Positions 53,315-64,000 of a stretch of 64,000 nucleotides of DNA are shown in pieces. Origin of the DNA: Auanema rhodensis (Eukaryota > Nematoda > Chromadorea > Rhabditida > Rhabditidae); NCBI GenBank assembly GCA_964057225.1, contig OZ059896.1, forward strand, positions 9,610,001 through 9,674,000, given 5' to 3'. Made by a program: the position numbers and the translations under genes. The notes beneath the pieces are model-generated. The model was not told the origin of the DNA and made no database searches. It worked only from the letters and a program-made list of their open reading frames with translations. Position 1 is the stretch's first letter. Every line of letters begins with the position of its first letter.

Positions 53315-54564
53315 TTACTTGGATTTCTTGGATTCCTTCTTGGGTACTGATTGGTACTTGGCCTTTCCACCTCCGAGAACATAAGATTGAAGGAAGAAGT
53401 TGATGAAGAGAGCGAGATAAGTGATATCCATGAAAGTAGCAAGCTTGAAGACTTGAGGATCGAAATCGCACTTGACCTAAAGTTAAAAAATGCTATAAGA
53501 TATACTCTGATTTTAAACTCACTCCTTGAATATGAACAAGGATTCCGATATGAGCAAGAACAGCGCAAGAAATGATAAATTGAAGGATCTGGATAGTTGT
53601 GATGAACATAGCAACGAATCCGGGAACTCTAATCTTCATGGAGCGCAAGAAATAGTATCTAAATAAAAAATATTAGTATAACTAAGAACTACAATATCAG
53701 AATACTCACGAATACATGAAGGCATGTACAAAGAAGTTGAGGAAGATTCCATATCTATTGAATCCTGGGGTATTTGGGTGAGAGTAGAAAGCATAGACGA
53801 GAGTGAGAATGTGGTGGTACCTTAAATGCTATAATAATATTTAGAGTTAAGAATTTACACACCAGTGAAGGAACATGAGAGGTCTTTTGCGGAGAACAAG
53901 GAAAACAGTGTCAGTCAATTCGAAAAGCTTAGATACGATGAAGAGCCAAACCCAGTATCCATTTTCTCCCTTGGTAAAATTGTATTCATAGCAGTATGAG
54001 TCTGAAATTTATAAAAGATTAGATAGAATTAATGCACCATGAAGTATAAGATTTGCTCTGATGTTTCTAAGAAATGCGTGAGAACCAGTTCTCCTAATCA
54101 GTTTTCAAAACTATTGATGACCCTGAAGTGAAGGCCCCCTCATCCAAATGTACAATACGTCCTCTAAGATATTTAACCTTAACGGAAAAGCACTCACTAA
54201 CAAGTCCTTTGTTTTGAATGGTTCCGAAGAATTCTGGAGCAAGCTTGATGGTACCAATGATGGAGAATGTAGCCAAAATAAAATTCCAGATATTAAGAGG
54301 TACGAAGAGAGAGAATGGAGCACGATTTCTCATAAAGAACTTGGTTCCAAAAACAATAACAACATAGAGAAGAGAAGCCTGTAATATAAATATATTAAAT
54401 TATTTTATTTTAATTTTTCACACCTGAATCGTTAAGTCAAAATGATCAGACACCCATTTGCGTCCTTCTTTGTCTGGGAAGTTTTCTCCTCCATGTGTAG
54501 CAATGGAAATGAACTTCTTGGTGTCCACTTTGACATCCAGAAAACGTTCCACAAGTGGATGCAT
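53315..54564 (-). CDS. elo-1: ELO-type very-long-chain fatty acid elongase (3-ketoacyl-CoA synthase)
   Basis: Condenses malonyl-CoA with fatty acyl-CoA in the endoplasmic reticulum membrane, the first step of each elongation cycle. Exons on the minus strand: 54564-54424, 54378-54198, 54001-53863, 53820-53710, 53658-53523, 53476-53315; 289 codons in frame, matching ELO-1/ELO-2 length. The protein starts MHPLVERFLDVKVDTKKF and contains KLFELTDTVFLVLRKRP, the catalytic histidine box HWYHH (split by an intron within the Trp codon), YGIFLNFFVHAFMYSYYF and a Lys-rich C-terminal KKESKKSK that may act as an ER-retention signal. Several amphipathic helices are visible. Codon use is biased (CTC, TTC, AAG, GGA). 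A TTTTACAG acceptor ends at 54575, ten bases before the ATG. It most resembles C. elegans ELO-1 and ELO-2 (polyunsaturated and palmitate elongation); I favour ELO-1 but cannot separate them with certainty. Confidence 0.93.
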
Positions 54565-56433
54565 GATTTGTTACCTGTAAAATATTACAAACGTAATCAG
54601 AGCAAAATATGATAAGAAGTTGCTGATAGGTCCAAGTCCGACTTGGAAAAAAAAGATAAGAAAGTCCATGAAAAACATTTCTGGAAACAGTATTTTGTTT
54701 CCTAAACTTAATGAAGAAACAAAATTTTACTAGGTTTAGATTTGTGTTTGAATGAAACCGATTAAGTGCACAAGAGATTCAAAACAATGTAATATAAGAG
54801 AAAAAGACAGAGTAACAAAACACATTTTATGAAAACAAAAACATTTAATAAGACTGATTTTCATTTAGTAGTTTGAAAACACGAGACTACTGATTTGAAA
54901 TTAAATCAAATACTCCGATATTCCAATTGAAAAACTAAATGAAAATATCTTAAGGAAGAAAAACAGCATGGCAGTGGGAATGCCTAGAAATTGTAAATGG
55001 CGCGAATATCACCCCACCACCACTACTTGCACAACCAGAGAACAGACGCACCCCCATAGTCTCCGATAAAAGAAACGATGGGAACTCGATAAATGGCTAA
55101 AGAAACAACCCTGTATGGTATCTAATTGGAAAATCACAAAGCCAACGTGAATTTTCTTCTCAATTTTTACACCAGTCAGTATACATAGATGTATTAAGCA
55201 TCAGCTCATTGATCGTAAATAAAACTACAACTAAAGAAAAAATCGAAAAAAAAAAAGAAGCCATTACACTATGAACTCAAAAATCAGAACAATGTTTAAG
55301 CTATTTTAACAAATTCTCTTCATCCAGAATGATGAAGTTCATCCTTAAACTAAAAAAATAGTACGTGATAATACGTTTTTAAACATTGGTTTAATCTGTT
55401 AAATACAGTACAAAATCAATTCCAACAGTTTTCGTTATATTGGAAAGCAATTTCGATTCATGTTGAATTTTTGATATAAATCTGATAATTTCGAGATCAT
55501 ATATCAAAATTTTGAATTACTATTCTGTATTGAATCGAACAAAAAGAAGAGTGTCATATTATTCTTTTTAATTGAATTTTAATTCATTTTAATTCTTTTG
55601 AGTTAAAGTGTTTAGTGAGTTCAATTCTGTAAAACTTAGTTGTTGGTCTTGGCAATGTGAATAAAACTTCTGGTTTTTTTTACAAGGAATGTATCAAAAA
55701 TTAATTGAGAAAGATTAAAATAGAGTATGTAGTTTATCACAGCTATAAATTTTCTTGTAATCGCTTTGGAAATAAAAACTTTCGAAAGATTGGCATGATA
55801 ATTCCTTCATTGTAATAATGGATATACAGCTATTAAATGTATCTGACCTTATCAAAATAGTAAAATTTATTAGCAAGGTGACTTTTTCTAGTGTAGCATA
55901 TGAATAAAATTAATTTTTAAATAATTTTTTCAAAGAAAAAAATCCAATCTTTGAAGTGGACAATTTTTTTTTGAAGAAAACTTCATAATCTGGAGTTAAA
56001 TTTGTTGTGTATTTGATTGTTATAGTTGAATGAAAGTGTAAGCATTCAGATAATATGAGAGGGCAGGATATTAGTGATTCTTCCAATAGTTTCTATGACT
56101 GTTATATTGTTTTGCTCTACATTTATGTCGTACTTGAGTTCTAACGACTCTGTCGTTCTCATCCCGTTTAAGTGTTTCCGTTTGAATCCACAAAAAGTAC
56201 ATTTAGAAGATTGAGACAGTTTAGATAAAATTGGATTAGATTTCAAAAAAGTCAATTGATGCTCTATGAAAGACATGGATGAAAAGATAAAACTAGAAAG
56301 AGAAGAAGAAATAGAAGAATAAATAGATATACATATCTTTGTATATGCACATGTAGAGAGGGAGAGAGAGAGAGAGGTAGAGGAAAAAACACAAAGCAAA
56401 AAAAGGAGAGCAGAAGAAACAGATACGCACTGC

Positions 56434-57105
56434 ATTCATTGAAGTCTAGCGATGTTCCTCCCAGAGCAAATCTAATAAAATTTGCGAGTTGAATTAATGT
56501 CGCAGTTTCTTTATCGCTATCTCTTAAATTGCTGAATTTGTTTTAGTTTCATTGAAGGTGATATAATAATCTTTGTTTTTAATATGTACTTTACAATTAA
56601 AAATTCTAAATCTTTTTTATGTTTTTGAAAACTTTTTGTTTTTAAATAAGTAAAATATTGATAAAATGGTTGATTTAAAAATATAACATACAACATACAT
56701 ATGCAGCTATGTATATGAGGAAAAACGAAATGAGAAACCTATTAATCTGACAGAAAAAGCCTTAGTGAAGAAGAATATTCAGTTTGCATAATTGAAAAAC
56801 TCACGAGAGATAGAGATAGAAAAGTAGTATAGTTAGTGAAAAGAAATAGTTATTAGAAGAAAAAGAAAAATGAAGAAAGAAACTGCAAAATGAGGTGATG
56901 GACATATATTATGAGTTCTCACATTAAAAGAAAAGGAAATACTAATATATTAATATTAAATTCATAATTGCAGCTTGCTAAGTGGAAACTTGACACACAA
57001 AGCGTTGTAAGAGATAAAGAAACTGCGACATTAATTCAACTCGCAAATTTTATTAGATTTGCTCTGGGGAAAAGCACATCGCTAAACTTCAATTCATGAA
57101 TTTCA
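56434..57105. mobile_element. Candidate foldback/MITE-like element, inverted repeat A
   Basis: The arm at about 56434-56526 is repeated in inverse orientation at about 57006-57105. A 55-base core (56461-56515 against 57013-57067) is identical, with looser similarity outside it, including TAGCGATG near both outer ends. About 480 bp separate the arms and there is no transposase ORF. A non-autonomous terminal-inverted-repeat element is the simplest reading, but target-site duplications were not clear. Confidence 0.55.
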
Positions 57106-57440
57106 TTTTTTTTCTTTCATTCGCTGTCACATTTTTCGAACAAAAGCTTTCCATATGTTTTCTTTACTGATCATTATTTGACCTAATGTTAACATATTTG
57201 ATGTTGTCTTTCCTATAAAACTCAATTTGTATATCAAAATACTGCTTTAAACTTTAACTTCATCAACATCTTACCTGTTTGCTTTCATTTTAATTTTTTT
57301 TCGCTTTTTCATCACTAGCCCTCTTCACTAACTATGCTACTTCTCTATCTTTCTCATAAGCTTTTTAATTATGCAAACTGCATCTTCTTCGCTGATGCTT
57401 TTTCTGTCAGATTAATAGGTTTCTCATTTCGTTTTCCCTC
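56717..57440. repeat. Inverted repeat B, interleaved with A
   Basis: Arms 56717-56841 and 57323-57440 are inverted copies. A 39-base block is identical (56722-56760 against 57397-57435) and further blocks such as CAGTTTGCATAATT match. The left arm lies inside repeat A and the right arm lies outside it. Confidence 0.6.
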
Positions 57441-58151
57441 ACATCTCTGCATCTCCATTTCTTCGCCTTTAAAACTACATCAATCTACCATTTTGCTTAA
57501 TTTCTATACATTTATGCTCTTCGTTTCAAGCATTCAGTAGTTAAAATTTTTTTTTATTTCTTAAGTATATGAAACGTTTTGTGTTTTTAAATATTGAAAC
57601 AAGTAGTGGTTTTACCGTTTATTCTTCCACGTCTTTATCTAAGGAATTCAAGCCACTTTATACTAAATTTGATTTTTTGTTTGGACATGCTTAACTGACT
57701 TGACGAGTTTGAAGGCGGCTCCGCCGAGCTTTATTGAGCTGGCAGAGAAAATGCAATAGATTTAAAAGTACGAGTAACAAAAAGAAGCAAGCTGCTTATG
57801 TTAACATAAGCAGAAAAAAGTTTGTTGTCTCCCAACTGTTTAATTGAATTTATTTCTCAACTTTCTTTCATTTTCTGGAATATTAATGCATTTGTTCTCT
57901 TACTAAATTTGGATAGAATTCGCAAGGGGCGAGCTGAATTATATTAACGTAAAATATTCATTTCTTTTTCTTTTGAATTAGATTAAAAAATTCTTCAATT
58001 TTGAAATTGTTTAATCCGTCTAATTTCATGCCAAAACTGTCTCAATTTCAAAGTTATCGCTATAAATGAGCTGAAATAAACTTAATAACAATATGTTTTT
58101 GCTCTCAAACACAATGTTTTTAGAATTTAAACAAGTTCATATACACATCTA

Positions 58152-58153
<2 letters not shown>

Positions 58154-58196
<43 letters not shown>
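58154..58196. repeat. (AT)n microsatellite
   Basis: About 21 AT units, followed by GTGTATGTATATG-type sequence. Confidence 0.9.
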
Positions 58197-58200
<4 letters not shown>

Positions 58201-59284
58201 ATGTATATGTATATATTATATTATAAATGAACAAATACATATACGTTTTATACTTCTTTTATGATTCCTTATCTATCTTTATTTAATCTTTTTTTTATTG
58301 GAAAATAATAAATATTTCTGTTTAGATGTATAAATATCTTTTTATGACAGATCAAATTAGGCATTTTTGGCTTATCTAATGACTAAATCATTTCTGAATA
58401 TGCTTAACTAAGCTTCCTTAGGTGACAGCTTATTCACTCAAAAGTAGAAACGAGTGATCAGTATTAGAAAGCTGAATGACAGGAGAAGAAGAGAATGCAA
58501 GATATGAAAAGATAGAGAAAGGAAATGAAGACAAAAAGAAAAGACTAAATGGAAAAGATAGTGTAATGGATGGAGAAACTCAGTTGGCTCTCTTCCAATA
58601 GAATACCGAGTCTTTTCATTTCCGTTCAGATGAAACAAGTAAAGTGTTTTCCGTCTCAATAGCCATGACAGACGAGCATCATCCATATAGCTCAAGTTCA
58701 GCAACAGGAAAATCCGCATTTGGATCCTAAAATTTCAGTGAGACCCCCCTTCTTTTTCTATCTATTTATATTCTAAAAGAATCTTTTTTTTTTACAATTT
58801 TTCATTATCTGTCAAATGTCGTCAATTTATCCTCGTCTAAATTCAAGAGCTAAATAGTCTTTTGAGCAGTTCCCTTGGGAAAAGCAACTTGTAATATTCA
58901 ATGAACACTGGATATTTCTTTATATATATATTTTATATTTTTTGTTAAATTCTGTATACTATTGGAATCACTTTCAAATAATGTCTACATGTGTTAATTT
59001 TTTGCAAATCCCAACTTTTCATACTATATACGCATACGCATGAGCTGTCATGCGTTTTGCTTCAATTTTGAGTTTGTTAAAATTTGCTCTAACTTCGCTG
59101 TAACCACATAGTAATTGCTACTATTTTGAAACTTCAAACTTACTGATTATAAAATTAAAGTTTCTTAAATTCAGATAATACAATGTAGATTATTTTTATC
59201 ATAATTTATATTCACAAAATTGTGCTAATGTCACTGATAATTTAAGTTTATATTTGTAGTTTTCTAACCATTTATCAAACATAA

Positions 59285-59366
59285 TATATGAGAAAAAAAT
59301 ATTACATTCAAATATATATATATATATATATATAATATTCTTTCTCATATATGGGGGGGGGGGGGG
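59285..59366. repeat. Hairpin with AT-repeat loop next to a G14 run
   Basis: Arm TATATGAGAAAAAAATATTA (59285-59304) and its near-perfect inverse (59333-59351) enclose an AT microsatellite. Fourteen consecutive G follow at 59353-59366. Confidence 0.7.
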
Positions 59367-61380
59367 AGGTTGTGTATATGTCTTAGTTCTGGGAATGAAG
59401 ATATTTGTTGATGGAGTGCATCGGAACTTCGATTTTTCTTCCAATAGCTTACTACACACATACTATATTCTATATATTATTATTATATATTAAAATATAT
59501 TTTCTATATCTTTTTTTTCCTACAATCATACATCTTCTGTTGTCATTCATCTTTATTTTCAATGTTTTCTGTTTGGTGCTTCTAGAAAAGTGTTCTTTTT
59601 TTGTTTATATTACATAGATTATGTGATTAGATAACATTTTTTTGCTTTTTTTTAAACTTCAAATGCTAATGAAAAGAAAAAGTCAATGTTAAATACTGAA
59701 TAATGTATCAAAATACGATTTTTTTTGTTTTTTTTTTTTTGATAAATATTGCTGAATATATGAATATATACTTATAAAGTATGAAATTGAAACGAGTACA
59801 ATAGAAAAGAAAACGAATCAAATCAGCCTACATCAATATGAAAATCTAATAAATCTTTAGTTACAATGATATACTATGAACATACATACTTACTTTCATC
59901 AAAAGTTTTCTTTTTTTTTTTGATATTTAAACATTTAATCTTTTAACCAACATCTGCTATACCTCTGAATAAAATCAACGGTTTGTCGTCAAGGTGATGG
60001 GTCTTTATGCGTTATTTGTTAGCAATACTAAAAAGCTAAGAAAATGAGGCTATAGGATTTTTTTTTTGAGATTTGTATAAGAACAAAGACTGATTTAGTA
60101 TATTGTGCGTGTTCTTGATGTTCCCAAGAAAGCTTCATCATTCATACATCTTCTGTTCCATTTCTTTCCTTTTTCCACCAATTCCAATTCTTTTCTCACT
60201 TTTCTCTAACCCTGGTTTGTTAATACTATGGTCATCCTATTCTTTTTGCTAAAACGCTTTCTTTCTATTACTAGCTCAGGGATGGATCTAGAGCTTATAT
60301 GGATTTCATGTTGCTAGTTTCGTTCTTGTGTCCAACATTCCTGCCGTAGCTCAAAGCTACCCCCTGAAGACTGAAAAAGGCAATTAGAACATCTTCAGTA
60401 GGAAACATATCGGTCTTAAGCTTATTGTCCCTCAGGCGATCTCTTTCTTTTCCTCTTTATTCCTCTGTTCTTTTAGTTCTCCTACTCCCTCTGTTTCTAT
60501 GCTGGTTCTTCTCTTTTCTTTTCTCTTTTTATTTTCTTTATTTTTCTAGCTCTCCCTCACGTATACAAAAAGTTTGGTTTGGAACCTATTCAAACTACTA
60601 AGAAACTCTCTGACGACAGGTCTCAGAAATTAGTTTCTTTGTATCCGTTCTGACACTATTCTGATGATTTTCTTAATTTTTCCTCCTGATTCCATATCCG
60701 AACATCTGATAATGACATCATTGCTCATTTCAGGTAATAAACATTTGAGAATTTATTGTTTATATTTTATTTACAAGTAGATAATGCTTAATTTAATATT
60801 TGGCATGTATATCCTTTTATATAAAATATAAAGAAATATTTCTTATATTATTTATTCCAATATCTTATAATATTTTCTTATAATTAATAAGATCAGTATA
60901 ATCTAATTTTTAATATAATATTTTATTTTATAAAGTTTAATATTATGTTTTTAAATGTGCATATATGGATAATATAATATATCTTATTCAAATATTTTTG
61001 CTTTTTTTTTGAATTTTTAATCAATATCATGCAATTCTTCTTGTACACTTTTTGAAATAAGTACATAATTAGATAAATAAATATAATTATATATATTATT
61101 TAATTATAATTACTGATGCTTGTTATGAGTTAATTTATATTTTTCATATTTTTACTTTGATTTCCTTCCTAAACTTAATATTATAATTAATCTTTAATAT
61201 TCATTATTTCGGTGGCCTAGTTGTTATCCAATTTCTGCTGTATCGACAGAAATATTCATTCTTCTACTTTATACTCGCATAACATACAATTATTATCAAT
61301 ATTTTTATTTTATTTCGCTTTAGTTAATTTTTAAAATCATTTTCATATATAATTATCTTAATACTTCTTTGCTATTTCTC

Positions 61381-62031
61381 TTGTTTTTGTGATATTCACA
61401 GCAATATGGAAAATCTACAGCATTATATTAATAATTTGGAATATATTTTTATTTTACGAGTTTTCAGTAAAAAAAAATATATATTGTCATATATCGCAGC
61501 AGATCTGCTTATGCGCGTCAATCATTTCATTCACTGCCATAATGTTCCGTTTTCTTATCCGTTCTCTTGAATTCTCCATACCACAGCTAATATTCCCACG
61601 TCCGGACAGCATAGTCAGGAAGTTAAGCTTGAAAATCCGGAGTGAACCTTCCAATCCATCTATCTATCTATCTTTCTGCTCAGCTCTGCCTCATACAGCC
61701 TTCAAACTCGTCTCCTATTTCGTCCTTATGCGCCGCTTTAGCTCGTCCCTTTCTTTTTCACCAACAAATCTTTCTTTAGGAATTTCTTTTCAATTCCAAC
61801 CCTCAACAAAATATTTATTTAGGAAAATATTTTTTTTTAATTGCTTTCCTGATTTCTTTTGTTGTTTTATTGATTTTTATTCATATGTTTCAGAAACATC
61901 TATCCAACGTAGGCGTAGAATAGACGAATACTCTTGTTTTATCAAGTTATACGTCTAAATTATGCACAATTTTTTTCTTTTAAGGTGTGTTATTTAAAAT
62001 TATCTAAAGAATATTCGAGAATGGAAAAAAA
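61381..62031. other. Region upstream of sre gene with an unassigned 189-codon ORF
   Basis: An open frame from 61389 to 61958 (+) is unusually long for this AT-rich DNA. It begins MIFTAIWKIYSIILIIWNIF and has a mid-part with Pro, Arg and Ser (IPQLIFPRPDSIVRKL). No domain is recognised and the amino-acid composition is uneven, so I do not call it a gene. An acceptor-like TTTTAAG ends at about 61984, upstream of the sre start. Confidence 0.35.
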
Positions 62032-64000
62032 ATGATATTATTAGTATTTTTAGTCTTGCCAATTATTTTTTTTTTCAGCAGCACTGAGCTGGCCACAAAT
62101 CCGGAGAATTATCGATGGTATTTTCCAGTATTTACAAACAGTTCTCTGTTATTACATTCATCACTTATGACGGGATTTTCTTCTCTTCTAGCTTTGGAAC
62201 TATTTATAATTTTATTAGCTTTGATTGTTAATTCAGCTCTAATAGCTGCTCTACGATCATCAAGTCTCATCCATATTAATCTAAAACTAATTTGTATAGC
62301 ACATTTGGCCGAATTCTATTTTTTGGCCTGTGCTCAAATAGTTTTGATATGTTATCAATCTGGAATTATTACTGATACAGGTAATTTTTATATTTTTTTA
62401 TTATTTAGAGAATAATATTAATTATTAAATATACATTTGTATATAAATATATAGAAAGTTTACTATTAGGTCAATAAACTATTTGTCAAGTCCCTACACA
62501 TATGTGTATAGGTACATGAGATACATTTCTATATAATATTAAACAAATTTCTTGAATTTATATTAATTTATTTGACTTTGAGTCGCAATAATACAACATT
62601 TTCAAATTATTACTTATTTAGTCCTTATATAAATACATACATATAAAATTTGTGGGAAGGTTTTTGGCTTACAACAAGCTTTCTATCTCTCTGTCTCTCA
62701 GCCTTTTGGTCTCTGTTCTGCCGATTCATCCGCTTACTTGGCCTTTTAAGTTTGATCACCAAATTATTTGTAGTACTATACTTTTGAACAAAAATAGCGA
62801 AATTGGTAATTCAAACTGAAAAATGAATTTTAAGTATATGTATATGTATTAATGACTTTATTAATAATAAAAGAAGTTTTCTTAATAAGAAATATATCAA
62901 ATAAAGTTGTTTAATTTCAGATTCTTTATATCATGATGTATGTATAACTTTAACTGGGCTTTGTAAAGTTCATTATCTTTGGTCGATTGTGCTTGTTCAA
63001 GCTGCAACAGTTTTTGAAAGAACAGTGGCTACTAGACATATTTCAAAATATGAGGTTAATCTATTAATAAATATTTAATATTTAACATATATTTCTAGGT
63101 TATGAAAGGAAAACATGTTGGAGTCATAGTTTGTATAATCAAATTCGCATTATCTTTAACTATTTCTCTAACTATACTCTCTCTACGATTACGGTTTTCA
63201 GTAGTTTCAATACTTCTCATAGCTGTTCTAACTATATTAGCTGCGGTATTCAATCTAATATTTAACATATCTTAATATTTTTAATATTATATTTCAGTGG
63301 TATGTTATATTAATGAAGAAAAATCGACGAATATTAGCAGGATGTACAGTAGCAATGTATTCTCTTAGTTCAAAATATCAAGTAACAGAAAATATTCGAA
63401 TTTTAAAGGTTAGAGAAATATTATAACATTTTCTTTTATATTTATATGTTTAAGCTTGTTCGAAATTTGTTTATTCTGGATACAACAGCTTTGGTTCTTA
63501 TAATGGGCTCAATGGCCATAATACGATCTTTTCCATCATTTCTATATGTTCATCCGTTTTTAGTTATTGCTTTAGAGATTATGATGGCAGCGTAAGTTTA
63601 TTATAAAAATTATTTTTAAAAAAAATTAGAATTCATATAAGAAAACGAAAAAACTTTAAGAAATTAATGATATTATTCGTAATCTTATCTTAGAAATAGA
63701 AGCTAGGGGAGCGAAGAAATAAGTATTATATTATGAATAAATTATAATTTTGAACATTTTCAATATTTTAACTAATATTATTAATTTTAATTAATTCTAT
63801 ACTTCATTTAAAAATTCAATAAATAAATAATAACAAAACATTTAAAGATTAATCGGATTAAAATATAAATCTGACCTTTAACTATTTAGACAAAAAAAAA
63901 TGATATATGTAAAGAAAAATGAATAATTTCTGTTCGATTAAATCGGCTTTTTAGATTTCCATTGGAAATGCTGGTAATTGTAATGTGGGATTCAAATAAA
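62032..64000 (+). CDS. Serpentine receptor class epsilon (Sre), 3' end cut by window
   Basis: A nematode seven-transmembrane chemoreceptor of the Sre family. Exons: 62032-62380, 62921-63054, 63099-63245, 63298-63408, 63455-63591, 63955 onward to the window end; 308 codons in frame so far, so most of the usual length (about 350) is present. A signal-like hydrophobic start (MILLVFLVLPIIFFFS) is followed by ENYRWYFPVF, a first helix LELFIILLALIVNSALIAAL, IHINLKLICIAHLAEF, and the family's conserved FERTVATRHISKYE at the end of the third helix region. Later segments are VIVCIIKFALSLTISL, YSLSSKYQVTENIRILK and FLVIALEIMMAAFPLE. The ligand is unknown and the stop codon is outside the window. Confidence 0.88.

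Larger units (their letters stand above)
54580..61380. other. Intergenic region with inverted repeats and pyrimidine islands
   Basis: No gene recognised. It holds two interleaved inverted repeats (56.4-57.4 kb), an (AT)n at 58154-58196, a hairpin next to a 14-base G run at 59285-59366, and pyrimidine- or purine-rich islands at 56290-56420, 58440-58620 and 60120-60560. Confidence 0.5.

Noticed and set aside
54148-54384. Plus-strand open frame within the elongase gene
   Set aside because: It is the antisense shadow of elongase exon 2.

Overview
The window is a strongly AT-rich stretch of nuclear DNA from a nematode, most likely a rhabditid (clade V) species. The evidence is the set of nematode-restricted families (warthog and ground-like hedgehog-related proteins, an srh/sri-type pair and an sre chemoreceptor), very short introns (about 45-60 bp) ending in TTTCAG-like acceptors, and acceptor-like TTTCAG/TTTACAG sequences placed directly before several start codons, as expected for spliced-leader trans-splicing. 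A fatty-acid elongase very similar to Caenorhabditis ELO-1/ELO-2 supports the placement. The species cannot be named from this sequence. All exon models are hand-built: I required reading-frame continuity across each junction, and every complete model sums to an intact open frame.

Layout: 2.6-4.7 kb choline kinase (+); 5.5-6.4 kb warthog-type secreted protein (-), convergent with it; 6.4-26.2 kb a gene-poor stretch of about 20 kb holding one tRNA-Lys(CTT), microsatellites and pyrimidine- or purine-rich islands; 26.2-33.0 kb a 19-exon IL-17-receptor-like SEFIR protein (+); 33-37.3 kb intergenic; 37.3-38.2 kb a ground-like (GRL) protein (+) with a TATA box; 38.6-39.9 kb and 41.7-43.2 kb two paralogous seven-transmembrane chemoreceptors in tandem (-); 44.7-47.5 kb an SLC17-type major facilitator transporter (-); 51.8-52.8 kb a two-pass membrane protein with PY motifs (+), convergent with a fatty-acid elongase at 53.3-54.6 kb (-); 54.6-62 kb intergenic with two interleaved inverted repeats; 62.0 kb to the end, an sre chemoreceptor (+) cut by the window edge.

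The genes do not form one pathway or an obvious operon. They combine housekeeping lipid metabolism (choline kinase, elongase), cuticle or secreted hedgehog-related proteins, neuronal or sensory receptors, IL-17-type signalling and a transporter. I see no prokaryotic features, CRISPR array, viral genome or recognisable autonomous transposon. The parts least explained by known features are the 20 kb gene-poor region with strand-asymmetric pyrimidine islands, the interleaved inverted repeats near 57 kb, several orphan coding-like fragments, and the PY-motif membrane protein.
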